A stretch of DNA of 64,000 nt from Pseudophaeomoniella oleicola (lineage: Eukaryota; Ascomycota; Eurotiomycetes; Phaeomoniellales; Phaeomoniellaceae), in NCBI GenBank assembly GCA_003868215.1, contig QWDQ01000036.1, forward strand, positions 62,001 through 126,000, read 5' to 3'. Position numbers and translations under genes: made by a program. Every line of letters starts with the position of its first letter. The stretch's first letter is position 1. The notes under the pieces were generated by a model, which did not search any database, was not told where the DNA came from, and was given only the letters and a program-made list of their open reading frames with translations. This document shows, one piece after another, positions 21,893-34,630 of the stretch.

Positions 21893-23674
21893 TTATTGTC
21901 GTTGTTCTTGTTGTTGTTGCAAGGTGAGGATTTCGTCTAGCAGTACGACGGTTTCTGCTGGACTGGCGATCCAAGCTGTGCAGCATGCTAGTCTTGCCTG
22001 TTTTTTTCGGGAAGAGAAAGGAGACAGCGGTCAGTTATTTTGTTCGTTCTAAAGGAAGGAGGGAGGTTGTTGAAGACCCTTTTTTGGTTTAGGGAGAGGG
22101 TTTTCTAGAGGGGTTCATATTTACCTTGAAATCGTTTGCTCCAGCACTCAGGAACTGGTCGCCAACGTGTAGAGTTTCGGCTTCGCCGAGTCCTCCGAAC
22201 CATTTTTGCAGGCCTTTGACTCCCCAACTCTTATCGCCGATGTCGACGAAGACGTCGTTCCCACCGTTGAAGGCACAGAATGGCAGGCCGAGTCTCGCCG
22301 GCTCGCATTGTTCGACAACCTGCTGGATCACAAGGACGGTTTCTTCGAGCTGTTCACGGGTGAATTTCTGTCCGGGGGCCGGGTAGATGCCGACGGCACG
22401 TTCTTTGCGCAGGATGGGGGACGCAGGGAGGTTGAGGATAGAAACGACCGAGGCAAAGGCGCTTTCGGCGACAGCGAGGAGGGACTGGATCGAGGATTCA
22501 GACCAGGTTTCCATGGATGACAGGATCCAGTCACGGCGGCGGATGTAGCGAAGGAGAGATGGAGAGGTGGGGTCGAAGACGAACAAGAAGTTAGATTCAC
22601 CGCCCATGACCACGAGGTTGGATTTTTGTTCCATAGTCAGAACTGTGGACTTATTAACTGCTTCGAGGAGACCATGGAGTCGGGCATAGTATTTAGCAGG
22701 CTCGGTATAGCCAGCAGCGGTCACTATGCCAATCTTGATGGAAAGGGAGAGGAGGTGGAGGAGGCGTGGTAACACAGGGTTGTCAGGGGTGAGGCTGGCA
22801 CCGTCGTCGTAAAGAGTGACATCTCCATCAAAGGTGAGAAGTTTAATGCGTGATGGCAGTGGTTCGCTGGAGCTGGGAGAGACAGGGCGGACGAGAGAGA
22901 GGACTTGGGCAGTGTTGAGGATGAGACGGATATCGTTGAAGGAAGGAGCTACAAATCGACGAGAGGAGATAGCCCTCTGCCCATCCTGGTAGATGAAAGC
23001 TTCCTCTAAACGAAGGGGCGTGAAGAACAGGCCCACCGAAGGGACAAGAAGTTTTAACTTCGATCGACCGGACGTACCATCCTTCTGATGAGCGACTGGA
23101 ATTGATTCATGAGCAACAACGAAGATAGACAGTAGAATATCAGGATTGGCAACATACTATGATCGGTGATCAAAGCTTCCACATCGCGCATGATCTCTGC
23201 ATACCGACTATGGCAGCTCTTGGCCATAACTGCCAAGCTCCCTTTCTGTTCCTCATATTCTGCTGTGGGTTGGGAGCCAAGGACGAAGGGGACAGCGAGA
23301 AGACCCTATACACAAATGTGAGATGCTGTATAGCGAGTACGGGAACAGCCGCGATGTGCAATTGGAGGACCATATTGGGATACAGTTGCATTGAACCACA
23401 GACATAGACCTCCGTAAGGACGCAGATATGCGATAATCCAATGGGAATTGAAGAAAGGCATCATACCTTGATCCATTCAATCTAGGGCAGGTAAGAGCAT
23501 ATCGTTAGTGCTATTCCCTCGATCAATAGATTCTGGAATGTCATACCAGCTGATCACGGCGGTGAGTCTGTGATTATGGTCGTCTATCAGCACATCTCCC
23601 ATCCCATTTCGCAAGCTTCACGTGTTCAGGGTTCGTACCTTGAGGGCGTACTCGACTCTGTATCTGGTGGTCAT
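21893..23674 (-). CDS. isn1: IMP-specific 5'-nucleotidase Isn1
   Basis: Six exons on the minus strand (23674-23639, 23567-23547, 23481-23467, 23305-23158, 23095-22125, 21997-21893) give 431 residues. Exons 1-3 are 36, 21 and 15 nt and join as MTTRYRVEYALK, THRRDQL and IEWIK, then GLLAVPFVLGSQP. The catalytic region shows the HAD-like LLTFDGDVTLYDDG, GIVTAAGYTEPAKYYARL and, near the end, HVGDQFLSAGANDFKARLAC. Isn1 hydrolyses IMP to inosine and phosphate in the cytosol and is largely a fungal family. The last exon encodes TAWIASPAETVVLLDEILTL and a Gln-rich tail. All phases close and every intron has GT/AG ends. Shorter one-exon readings from 23036 would lose the conserved N-terminus. Confidence 0.93.
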
Positions 23675-25427
23675 CTTTGTCCTGGATTGGTTGACGGTTG
23701 CCCAATTATGATGACATTAAAGGAATGGACGTTTGGACTGTCGGCAAGGTCCGGTTGATAGCTGGCCGAATCTGGCAATGAACTCCCCCCGGGCATTTCG
23801 GAGGAATCGTCTCGAGATGAACATCTCTTGCAGGGCGGTTACACAGCATTAAACACCCTGTACTATAGATAGGAAAGTATCAAACAAGGATGTCCTACAA
23901 CACATGTGCTGCTAAAAAGGGGGTCTGTAAGATGACACCGCTGGTTTGGAGACGGGGTTTCGCTACGCCTCGACACAAACAAGGGTGTGCACTATGATCT
24001 ACAGATGCGGCAAGATGCATGATTACATTTCGGGCAAAGCATGCTCAAGCCCTGAGGCATGGCGAACAAGGATCTTTCTTCTGGCGAGCCTGGGCAAAGA
24101 AATGATGATGTATCGTATCCCTCATCTTACCTCGGGATTGTCGAGGATGCTGTAGGGTATCCCTACACGTGCTGACAGCCGCGATCAGGGCAGCATATCG
24201 TGGTCATGGGTAGGACTTCGCTCGGACATCACGACTAATATGCGTTCCAAAATCATTCATTGTTCAGCGGTTGACGCGCTGGTCTTGCTAAACTCACCGT
24301 CTGATGCTTGTGTCTACCATGTTGTAGTCAGACGTTGGCTTGATATCAGGCCATTGTTTCAGGAGTCACAAACATCCCGTCCCAACAACGAAGGAGCAAT
24401 ATGACTCCAATATAGATTAAGCAAAGACGTGTCTTTCTATATCATGAGATAAGTCACTTTGTATAGCACAGCCTCACTATATGAGGCATGTGAGCATCAC
24501 CCGTGCACTGATATATTGCAGGTTGACATGGAGGGTCTCATCCGACATTAAGTGGACTGCTCCTCCACCGAACTGCTTCGCTAATGGCTGATATGCAGTT
24601 TCATTCCAAACCTTGGAAGTCAGTCCCTACGAGACGATTCTTCTCTACTACTAACGTTAGCCAACAGCCGGCTATGATGCTTCCAGATTATTCCTCCAAC
24701 TGGCCGTGATTCCCTTCCATACATCGCAATTCGCCGTCCAATCCGAAGTGACCCGTCCCTTCCGGAAACCTGTTCCTAAGTGCATGTGTGTAGTAGTATC
24801 ATCAACCCTGTTCCATCTATATAGCGAAGCAGAGAAGAAGCGAAAGGCAGACAGGAAACAGACAGGCGAAGGAAAGTTAAAAAGACGACGTGAGCATTGG
24901 CTTTTTCCCAGCTTCCAAGCTTTGAATCCCAATCCAATCAACCTCAGCCCACCCCCCAACTACCAGTATCAGCACCGGCACCGGCACCAACACCAACACC
25001 ACTCCAATTACTTCTCCAGACCAGTATCTGGCCACCTTGATTCGCTTCTCCTTTTACTTGAAAACAGTCATCCTGGGACGGACATGCGCACATGGTTAAT
25101 TGAACCTTAGATCCGTTTCATCGCACTGGACCTTGGAAATCGAAGTGGAGAGTCTAACCCGCATGTACGTCGTCGATCGATCCTCACTACAACGTTCATC
25201 ATCACCGTGCCACTGCAACCTTCTCCCTTTCCAACCCAAGCCAATGTCGTGCGCCTGTACAACGACTGCGCTTATTACCCTGCAGATCGTCATAATGCCC
25301 TCGATCGTCATCTCATAGGCTCCTACTCACATCCATCCATCTTGCAATCCCTACTTCTACCACGAAAACCATGGCCCAACTTATATATCCGCTACACCTT
25401 TGTATACCATAACGTCGAATTCGCACC
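23675..25427. other. Divergent intergenic region, isn1 and inositol polyphosphate kinase
   Basis: About 1.75 kb between divergent genes. The right part (about 24800-25427) is pyrimidine- and CA-rich, with CACCGG/CACCAA repeats near 24974-25005, and looks like a long 5' untranslated leader of the kinase gene. No gene supported. Confidence 0.5.
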
Positions 25428-26767
25428 ATGTCCATGCCGCCACACGCTTCTCCCCGTAATCATAAGACGCATCGAAAGATGGTATCAGAAGGCAAATTGG
25501 TCGACTTCGACCATGTTGCTGCTGGGCAGTAAGTGCTTGTGAAATCTACGGCGCAAGTGACATTGGTGACTAACTCTGCACTCCCAGTGAAGGCGTTCAG
25601 AGTACAGCGACAGGCGAATTGATCTTCAAACCTTGTACTCAATCCGAGGTCGATTTTTATGAATCTGCCGCCGCTCATCCGACTTTCCATAAACACATAC
25701 CCGTCAACGTCGGCGTGTTAACATTACGCAATCATATGCCAGATCTCTCAGCAATACAAAATACTTCTTCGCGAGCTGCCAATGCTTCCATTGCGACAAC
25801 CTCAATACCCGAGGATACTCCAATGATGACCACGACTCTTGCGCCGGAAATGTCAAGAAATATAATGCCCTTGATGGCTCCTCCCCCAGCCCAAGGTTGG
25901 AACCCTTCTGGTGGGAGGCGCATCGATAGTGGACTTCTAATTGCTTTGGAGAATGTGGCGTATGGCTTCCAACGACCAAATATTCTCGATATCAAGCTAG
26001 GCGCTCGATTATGGGCCGAAGATGCACCACCAGCGAAGCGAGCGAAACTAGATGCTGTATCCAAAGAAACCACCAGTGGGAGCTTGGGATTTCGAATTGC
26101 GGGTATGAAAGTGTGGAAGGACGAATCATTCATGCAATTCGAGGACCCAGCTGTCACAGCGGCGTTGAATGGCCACGTCATTGACAAAGACGGGTATCGC
26201 TGCTACAACAAGAATTACGGTCGAGCCTTCAATGATGAAACTGTTAGAAAAGGTCTCGAAGCATACTTCTATGGCCTTTCGGGCATGGACCGGTCAAAAT
26301 CCAAAGCTATCATCAAGCGCATGATTATCGACCTTCGCGATATCGAAGCCTCATTAACAGCCGAGGAGAGTCGCATGTATTCTTCCAGCATCCTAATGGT
26401 GTATGAGGGTGACCCCAAAGCACTAGACATTGCTCTTGAATACGAGCACCAACGATTATCAGAGCAGCCCGACTCGACGACAAGCATATCAGTCGAAGCA
26501 CCTTCCGCTATGGAAAGTCTCCCGAATATGACCACCAATCCAAATTCCTCCGAGAACGCTCCACCCAATGAGAGCTCCGATTACGAAGAATATGAAGGTG
26601 ACTGCGATGACGACGAAGACGAAGAAGCAGGTCCCAAAGTCTACGATGTTCGGATGATTGATTTTGCTCATGCATCATGGACCCCTGGTCAAGGACCAGA
26701 TGAAAATGTTTTAAAGGGGATCAGAAGCGTGGTGAAGATTCTAGAGGATCTTCTCCATGAGACTTGA
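25428..26767 (+). CDS. arg82: Inositol polyphosphate multikinase (Arg82/Ipk2 type)
   Basis: Two exons (25428-25528, 25588-26767) with a 59-nt intron (GTAAGT, CTAAC, CCCAG) give 426 residues. The start MSMPPHASPRNHK leads into LVDFDHVAAGHEGVQSTATG and LIFKPC. The inositol polyphosphate kinase signature is PNILDIKLG at about 164-172; the SSSILMVYEGD segment and the metal-binding DFAH at about 392-395 follow, and the C-terminus VLKGIRSVVKILEDLL is typical. The family phosphorylates inositol tris- and tetrakisphosphates on the way to IP5/IP6; in yeast Arg82 also scaffolds the ArgR-Mcm1 complex. An acidic Asp/Glu-rich stretch precedes the DFAH motif, as in yeast Arg82. A one-frame start at 25619 lacks an ATG, which supports the spliced first exon. 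Confidence 0.92.
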
Positions 26768-29161
26768 ATGAGGGGAAAAAGATCCCCCCCCCCACCCAAA
26801 AGGAACGATGCTCTTTTTCGTGGGAAAAGGGATGTTGATCTCAAAGAGACAGGAGATCCCAACGGCGCAGTATAGGCTACCTAACTGACTTTTCTTCCCA
26901 TTCATGCATGTATCATAGCAAGGCGGCAAATTTGTTCTCATATATGATTCAATCCCTTAGTGGTTAGTCCGATTTGGCGTCGCATCATCATTGTTTATTG
27001 TTCCCAAACGTTTCTGTTTTACGGCATCCATATGCTTGTGTGGATTGGGAAGGTCTGGGGGAATCTGTACATCTGACTGCTTGTAAGTTTGGCGAGTGTG
27101 TATGTTATGCAGGGTTTTTGTTAAGTCTCGCTTGGACATACATACGGCAGGTGAGGGTTGATGGTGAGGTTGAGATGCAGGGGGAGGAAAGCGAGATGGG
27201 GTAAAAACATGAGTTTTGAGACCTCTACTACCTACCGACCATAGAAAGGAAGGCCCATGAATTAACGACGCCGCATCATATCCCGTACATAGATACATCA
27301 TATCATATTATACCATATACCCACTTGTATCTTCGATCCTACTTTATCTCTTTCTGCCTTTACCTCTACATTCCCTTTCGAAACCCAAACATCCAGGAGC
27401 AACACCGATTGTAAAGTCATGTCTTCACAGACAGCTGTACGGACAAAGGAGATATCACTTACTTAGCTACGTTGATATCCAGCTAGCTATTCCCAACACT
27501 TCCTCGCTTCTCCAACGTCCTTGGCCTAGCTAGGGCTTTTCCTGCGTCTTTCTGCTGTGGTGATGATGACGGTAAAACAATGTCAGTGGCATAGCATCAC
27601 CACCGCCTCTGTCAATCAATCAGGCCTAGCAAGGCAGGCTGAGGCCATCAATGTCCTAACGAATGGGGGATTTTGTGTACGAGATAGATTGCATCGCGCG
27701 AAGACACCAAGGCACCTACCTACCTACCTACCTAACCTCTTTATTCCCGAACCGTAGTCCATCTGTCGTAGTAGTAATAATATCATGGAAGCCGTCGTTG
27801 TGACGGCACGGCCTCGCCGCCATGGCTCGAACAAATTGGCATGTCCCGATTTGAGCGCGACCGGAGAGGCATAGTTGGACGGAATTGTTGGTCCTTGGAT
27901 CCATTATCATGTACTGTGGTAAAATACTATACGATATTCATGCTTGCAAGGCAGGGGGCCCCGAATGTTTGGTTCTTCTAATTAACAATTAATGCAAAAG
28001 AAGAAGCTGATTATCGGCATCTCCTTTTCAGGCTAGGCCGTTTGGAGAAATTAATCCCCGGACCGACTATATAACATACCTGATGGCCGTCAACAGTAAT
28101 CTATGGAATTGCAAATCCCCAAGACAACTGATAGGAGTAATTAGCAGGAAGATATCGATTTAAAGCTACTTGGGGTTTTCTGTCAAGATGAAATACAGGA
28201 TACGGCACGGATTGAACACGCTTTACATTACGAAATCTGCACCAACACAGGAACTCATATACAACCGGTAAGCTTACACTTAGGCATTGAGTGTCAACTC
28301 ATTTCTCAGGATGTGGAAGCTTGTCGACGACAAATCAGTAAGATTTCACGAGAACCTATCGGTCATGAGAAGTAAGGATGAAGTTCGAGAACGGTGTCAG
28401 ATGTTATCAAGGATACGTAATGTAACGTGACTATCACGACAGGATGCCTGCTCACAACGACGAATCATTGTGATGGCGTGATTGATTGATAATCACAAGC
28501 TGGATCCAAGGCTAGGACCACAACGCAGAAACTTCAGGTATGACTGGTCCGCTTAATTTCCCAGAGGATATCAGAACATGGCTACGGGCGGACATCCTCC
28601 TAGTTCGAAACATATCCAACAAGCTGGGACTGCATAATATGTCGTCACAGATCCTCAGATGTATGAGGCAACCGGCCATGGACACCTGACCAACACTATA
28701 TCTAGGTATACATAAATGGAGGCATCCCACAGCGTCCTGTTCCGGCTTTTTTCCTCTACCCATGTCTCCGTCAGCTGCATTTCCGAGGAATCCCAGACAC
28801 GTGAAAGCTTCAACCCGTGGACTTTAAGCAGAGGCCGGAGAAGGACAGGAAAGAGCCTGGCAGCTATACCGAATTCGTCTTCGAGTTGAACTCCTGTCAT
28901 AGTACGTGACTGACGTAGGCAGGGATTGGACAACCAAGGACAAAGTCGGGAAGAAAGAGCGTGTCAGCTCGAGCCAGAAATAGCTGGTGCTTCACCTGTC
29001 TCCCTGATATAGAGTCTGAAACAGCCGTCTACCGGAGCAATATCTCACCGTAGATGTCAATGGATACAGTATCCATTGAGTCTTGCTATTGCCTACATGT
29101 ATCTTCGGAATCACCCTTGATTCCATGAACAGAGCAGTGGTGCTGTGCTTGGTTCCAAATA
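26768..29161. other. Gene-poor convergent gap, 2.4 kb
   Basis: The space between the stop codons of two convergent genes is far longer than two 3' untranslated regions need. It holds CTAC tandem repeats at 27714-27733, C-runs at 26786-26796 and open frames up to 114 residues without recognisable features. The minus-strand frames at 28512-28933 overlap each other in different phases and match nothing I know. Confidence 0.5.
27714..27733. repeat. CTAC tetranucleotide microsatellite
   Basis: Five uninterrupted CTAC units in gene-free DNA. Confidence 0.8.
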
Positions 29162-31165
29162 TTATATGAGCTCTTTTAAGAGCAGAAGTGAATTCTCCAC
29201 AATATGCTGCAATGTTGCTGCCGGGAGATCATCTCTGATGCCGTTCACTTCCTTCTTGACTTGGCCGTTCTGGGTCCAGGCATATGTGTGCGGCTTTTGT
29301 GGCTGGTTATCACGGTTGACGAGGACATATCGCAGTAGAAGCCCAGAAGGCGCGATTTGCACTTGTAGTTGGCTCTTCGATGGTGAGGGGCCAACACGAA
29401 CAGTGAAGTTATTCGAGAACGGCCGCTCGGGAACCCAGCGTAAAACTGAGCTTTCGACAGGTTCAGCATCTGTTGGTACAGCAGAGACCGACATTGTCTC
29501 GATGGTGACATTGATGTCTTGCAGAAATATTTGGGATAGAGATGACTTGCATTCGGCAAGGGTGGTATGCCTTGATCGGGGTAGGCGAATTGAGTGCCAA
29601 GACACTTCAGATATTGTGATCTCTGTGCCGAAGATCGGTGGACCGAGCAGAGATCGCATTTTCACCTCTAGCTTCTGCCCTGACGGTAATTGAATTGTGG
29701 CAGAAGATTCCAACGGCCCTATAAGCGTTTCGAGCCAGGAGACACTAGTGATTTGGGGGGCATCATCACCTCCCAGTAGAGGTGACTGGATATCACAGAA
29801 AGGAGATAGTTGTATAGAGGCGGCAAGTCCAGCTACTTGTAAACACTTCATTTGCCCATCCACCCAATTGCCAAACTCCTGAACGGTATCCCTATGTTGT
29901 AAGAGAGCGAGGACGGGACGTAGTAGGGAATATTCCGGTACAGAGCGTGGTTTGATAGTCATTGGCGGTGGCGGCCTTGTGCGGCGTTCAAAGTTCTTTC
30001 TGTGAGCGTGGCATAACAACAGGCGCAGTGACAAGGCAATCATTTCAGCAGTAGCATTTGCAGGCCAGTCAACAGGTGGGTTCCAAGGGATCTGCGTGAG
30101 CTTGACAAGTCGGACTTGGATCTGTTTGCCCTCTCTCAGATCGAAAGTAACAGCGTTATGTCCCGTCACAAAACCGAGGTTAGCAGAGGCGCGGGCTTCT
30201 CTGATCGCTTCATGCATCAATTCCTCTTCGAACAGTGAGTTTCGCGCCTGAAGCAGCTCATCCTCGATGGCTTCAGAATCTAACGAATAATCCGCGGGAA
30301 AAGAAGAGGTACCGACCTCCAGGCCATTCTCAAGTATGGAGACTCTGACGGCCCTATGTTTTGAAGATGACCCCCGGTCCAGATACAGGCTGCCATTCTC
30401 TTTTGACCGCAGTGCAGCAAAACCTCGGCCACGGAACGTAGGGGTCGCCTCCGGGAAGCCAAATCGGACGCCCAGTGTATGAGGTTCACTAGGTATGGTT
30501 GAGACCGCCCATCCCTGAGCTTTGATACGCGATATCTGCTCCCAATACTTAGATTCCATGATAGCTTCCTTCTGCAAACGCGAAGAGGCGTCCGTCAACC
30601 GTTCAGCAGAAGAGCACAAGCTCTCAAGCTTCCAACCTCCAGATACGAGCTCAACTCTACGCTTTTCTGCAGCAGATGGTCCTGTCGACCTGGTTTTAGT
30701 TGCTTCAATCGTACCTAACGGTATTCTTTCTGTAAGAAAGGGAGACATCGATGTTTCGGCCTGCCGCGAGTTATGCTTAGTCAAAAGCAATGAAACAAAG
30801 TCCAAGGCCGAATACGCCTCATTACGTGCGACACTGAGAATAAGTCAACAAAGAGTAGGAGGATCTTCATAATGATCAACGTACTTGACCATGCGAAGGA
30901 TGTCTTCTCGTCCCTTGTATGGATCTGTCTGTTTGCTGTCTTGCCGCGTGTCGGTCTCATCCTCAGGGCCATCCAGCTCAGCATCCTGAATTTCGTCATC
31001 GTCCACGGTAGGCTTCACAGTGATTTCCTCTGATAGCGTCGCTTCACTAAGATTACGAAAAGAACCTCTCTGCTCATTGATCTGAAGTATCCTTGCCAAC
31101 AAAGTATCTTCGAAATCACCTTTGGTGGACGAAGGTCGCAAAGGCAACATCAAGGTCTCCCCCAT
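29162..31165 (-). CDS. med17: Mediator subunit 17 (Srb4)
   Basis: Two exons on the minus strand (31165-30885, 30833-29162) with a 51-nt intron give 650 residues. The N-terminus has DFEDTLLARILQINEQRGSF and an acidic stretch; the junction reads REDILRMVNVARNEAYSALD, followed by FVSLLLTKH, the conserved Med17 helical region. Further on come MESKYWEQISRIKAQGWAVS, GVRFGFPEA, KPRSVPEYSLLRPVLALLQH and the C-terminal domain around VSWHSIRLPRSR. Med17 is the head-module scaffold of Mediator and is needed for most RNA polymerase II transcription. Length and layout match filamentous fungal Med17. It is divergent from RCC1. Confidence 0.93.
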
Positions 31166-31887
31166 TTTCTAAGGTGGTAGTTTGAAAGCAAAAAGCTTCA
31201 CCGAAATAGAAGAAGATATCAACAGACAATGGTATCAAGGTAAGAGATCCTAGGTGTGCCCACAGAGCTTCCAAATCATCCAGATGATAGGAGGAAATGC
31301 GATTCAGGCAGCTTCACTCCCTCGATGACGAAGCACAGCTAGTCTGTGGCAAGCTCCACTCAGGTACGTGTAACGATGAAGGGAGAGAATAACAATGAGC
31401 GTATCTCAGGCAGAAGAAGCCATGAAGTAGGGACGAGAGCGCAGTATCAAACGAAGGTGGATTAGGTAAGCCCTCAGCATCGATCACATTATGAACAGGC
31501 AGAAAGACGAAATCGAAGATCAAAGCGAAAGAGTTTCCGGAGTAAGAACGGGCTCCATTAATTAATCAATAAGTTATTAGTTACAATAATAATACGACAA
31601 TACAATTATTACTTGGCGCGTCTCGAAGCTCAAAACAATAAATCCTCTCCATACAATCCAAGTCAAAGAAAAGCGCGAAGAGGCGACGTTCACCGGCTTT
31701 CAACTGTTCTCAGCCAGTTTTTGATTGTTGGCAAGCTCCTTTTTCTTTTGAACTACTACCAGGCGTCTTCTCTGAATTCTTCTTTCCCGGGCTGTGGTAG
31801 TCTGAACATTCTTGTCATCACATTCCTCAACTTGCGCCAAACTAAGACATCTCCATCGCAATCAACCAATCCTTCTATTTAAACATC
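31166..31887. other. Divergent promoter region, med17 and RCC1 gene
   Basis: About 720 nt between two start codons. An AT-rich stretch around 31555-31610 may mark a nucleosome-poor core promoter. No coding signal. Confidence 0.5.
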
Positions 31888-33697
31888 ATGCCTCCCAAGA
31901 AAACTTCAGGTGCTGCCAGCAAGGCGAAGTCAGCACCAACAACAAAATCGGCAGCCTCGAAGAAGGCGGCGCCGAAGAAAGAAGCAGCACCAGCTAAAGC
32001 TGGAGCAGCCGCGAAAAAAGCAGCGCCAGTAAAGAAAGTCGCGCCAGCAAAGAAGGCCGCACCTTCGAAGCCGAAGAAAGCTGCGGTAAAAGAGACGAAG
32101 ACCGCTTCAAAAGCTGCCGCTCCCCCTACCGAGAAGCCCCAGGTCAACGGCGTAAAGGCACCAGCTATGTCTAGGAAGCGCAAAGCTTCTGAAGAATCAC
32201 CTCCGGCGTCTCCAACTAAGAAAATCAGAACAACATTGGTTCCCAAGGCACCTGCAGCCAAAAAGCCGGTTGAGGCAAAGGCCAAAGTTGTTATCAATCA
32301 TGCTCCTACACAAATACTTGACGTCTACGTCTTCGGACAGGGCGAAAATTCTGAGCTAGGTCTCGGTCAGGGTAAAGGAGTGTCAGAAGTCAAACGCCCT
32401 CGCTTGAATCCCAGATTGAAAGCAGATGAAGTCGGTGTTGTCCACCTTGCATGTGGTGGTATGCATACCGCCGCTTTGACATCCGACAGCAAGATCTATA
32501 CATGGGGTGTCAACGACCAAGGCGCGTTAGGCAGAGATACGGCATGGGAAGGAGGTTTGAAGGATATCGATGACAACAAAAGCGATGCCAGTGATGAGAG
32601 CGATGATCCAGGCATGGAACTAAACCCACACGAAGCCACCCCAATAGCAATCGACTCATCATACTTCGCCGAAGGCACTGTCTTCACTCAACTAGCAGCT
32701 GGTGACTCGTGTACATTTGCTCTGACAGATGAAGGATTCGTCTATGGATGGGGAACATTCAGGGTAAGTGCCATCAACAGACCAGAAAGGTCCGTGATTA
32801 ACGTGCCAGCAGGGAAATGAAGGAATCATGGGTTTCTCTGGTGACAGTCTAGTCCAGAAAACACCAATGCTCATCCCTGGTCTCAAGAAAATCGTCAAGA
32901 TTTCCTGCGGTGAGAACCATGTCTTAGCACTCGACACGAAAGGGACCGTTTTCGCTTGGGGATCCGGTCAACAGAATCAACTGGGTCGTCGCATTGTCGA
33001 GCGTACAAAGTCGAATGGTCTTGTCCCGAGAGAATTCGGCCTGCCCAAGGGGATAACAGATATCTATGCCGGCAACAATCACTCGTTCGCAATACACAAA
33101 TCAGGAAAGGTATATACTTGGGGCTTGAACTCCTTCGGCGAGACAGGCATATCCGAGAATGCCGGTGAAGATGAAGCTGCAATCTTACATCCGACCGTCA
33201 TTGATGCCCTTACTGGCAAACATATAACATGCATGTCTGGCGGCTCTCATCACAGCATTGCTGTCACTGCTGACGGAGAATGTCTGGTTTGGGGACGTCT
33301 TGATGGCTATCAATGCGGCTTGAAGCTCGATACACTTCCAAAAGAAGATATTATTGTTGACTCCCGCGATCATCCTCGTATCCTGAAAGTGCCAACAAAG
33401 GTTCCAGGCATCGACGCCGCATACGCCGCTGCTGGCTCAGATCATTGTATTGCCATCACAAAAGAGGGTCACGCGTACTCGTGGGGCTTTTCTGCAGGCT
33501 GTCAAACTGGACTGGGCACATACGATGATGTCGAAGTTGCGACTCTCATTGATAATACCGCAGTCAGAGGAAAGAAGCTTGTTTGGGCCGGTGCCGGTGG
33601 TCAGTTCAGCGTCATTGCCGGAGAGGCAGAGACTGGATCACCAAAGGTCAACGGTGTGAACGGTGTAAATGGAACACATGAGAAGAAGGAGGAGTAG
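31888..33697 (+). CDS. RCC1, guanine-nucleotide exchange factor for Ran
   Basis: Two exons (31888-32763, 32813-33697) with a 49-nt intron give 586 residues. The first 130 residues are an Ala/Lys/Pro tail with PAKKAAP-type repeats and basic SRKRKASEE, likely nuclear targeting and DNA contact. The rest is a seven-bladed RCC1 propeller: VYVFGQGENSELGLG, HLACGGMHTAALTSDSKIYT, AAGDSCTFALTDEGFVYGWG, ISCGENHVLALDTKGTVFAW, IYAGNNHSFAIHKSGKVYTW, CMSGGSHHSIAVTADGE and AAAGSDHCIAITKEGHAYSW. RCC1 (Prp20, Pim1) sits on chromatin and loads GTP on Ran. An acidic insertion (DDNKSDASDESDDPG) lies in one loop. The tail ends KVNGVNGVNGTHEKK. Confidence 0.93.
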
Positions 33698-34630
33698 CTG
33701 AAGGTGATGATGGTTTGGTGAATATCACGCTTGGAAAACAGAGCGAAGGGATCGAGAGCAGTCGCGCAGAGTGTTATCCAGGAAATATCGGCGCCACCCC
33801 CTTTCGAAGAATCCTCCCTACTTCTTCTTCTTCTTCACAGTTCATCTCGTTATGGGATCAGACGTCACATGGACGAGACGGTGACCCCAACCCAAAAGGA
33901 TTGTCATTTTTTTTTTTATACTTTTACTGCATTCACGCGTTTTTGGGGGGGCTTCTTTATACATAGGACACATTGTTTGTTTCCAACAGTTCTGCCTTTT
34001 TTTTCGTGGTCTCTTCCTGAATTGGAATGGTACCTCGCTCCTGTACATTAGATCCTCTCTCTCTCTCGAATTAATTTGAAAAGTTGTCGTTATAAATTAA
34101 AACATGATTCATTATTGATTTCTTGTAGAGCAAGGAAGGTAGGTAGGTAGGTAGGTACTTGCTAAGATGTTTTATTTGGGCTTTTATGAGATGGAGGGGA
34201 GGTGGAATGGAAGGGAAGGAGGGAATATGATCGTTCCTATTCGACCCTTTCATAGTAGGTGGTCGTGGATGGACGAAAGAGGGTGATACTCGGGATTATA
34301 TAGTGATAGTATACGGCCAAACAGATCTTCTTCATTTCGTTGTTATTGAGATGCAGCATATGTACATACGTACGCACGTATCGACACCGATGATGCAGGT
34401 ATATATTATTGTATTGAAAAGGATAGATAGATTCCATGGACCAAGAACCCCCCAGCACCATTCTATGTCCTACGATTCTGTTGGAGTAACTTAGTAGAGT
34501 TGTACATGGAATTCTTTCATCAAAGACCAAACACGGAGCGACCCTATGCCGATGTAAGACCCAATGGTCTTGTGAGACTTTAATAAAAGAAAGAACAGGA
34601 AAACTAATGCTAGAACAGGTCCGAGATCCT
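33698..34630. other. Convergent gap between RCC1 gene and csm3
   Basis: About 930 nt of AT-rich sequence with a poly-T run near 33907-33919, a TTC repeat near 33824-33837 and an AGGT microsatellite at 34137-34158. It is expected to hold both 3' untranslated regions; no gene seen. Confidence 0.5.
34137..34158. repeat. AGGT tetranucleotide microsatellite
   Basis: Five consecutive AGGT units in the convergent gap downstream of the RCC1 gene. Confidence 0.75.

Noticed and set aside
26957-27301. 114-codon minus-strand open frame
   Set aside because: It lies in the region after the inositol kinase stop and shows no domain or codon pattern.
28512-28933. Two overlapping minus-strand frames of 83 and 92 codons
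   Set aside because: They overlap in different phases and no splice pair joins them into anything I recognise.
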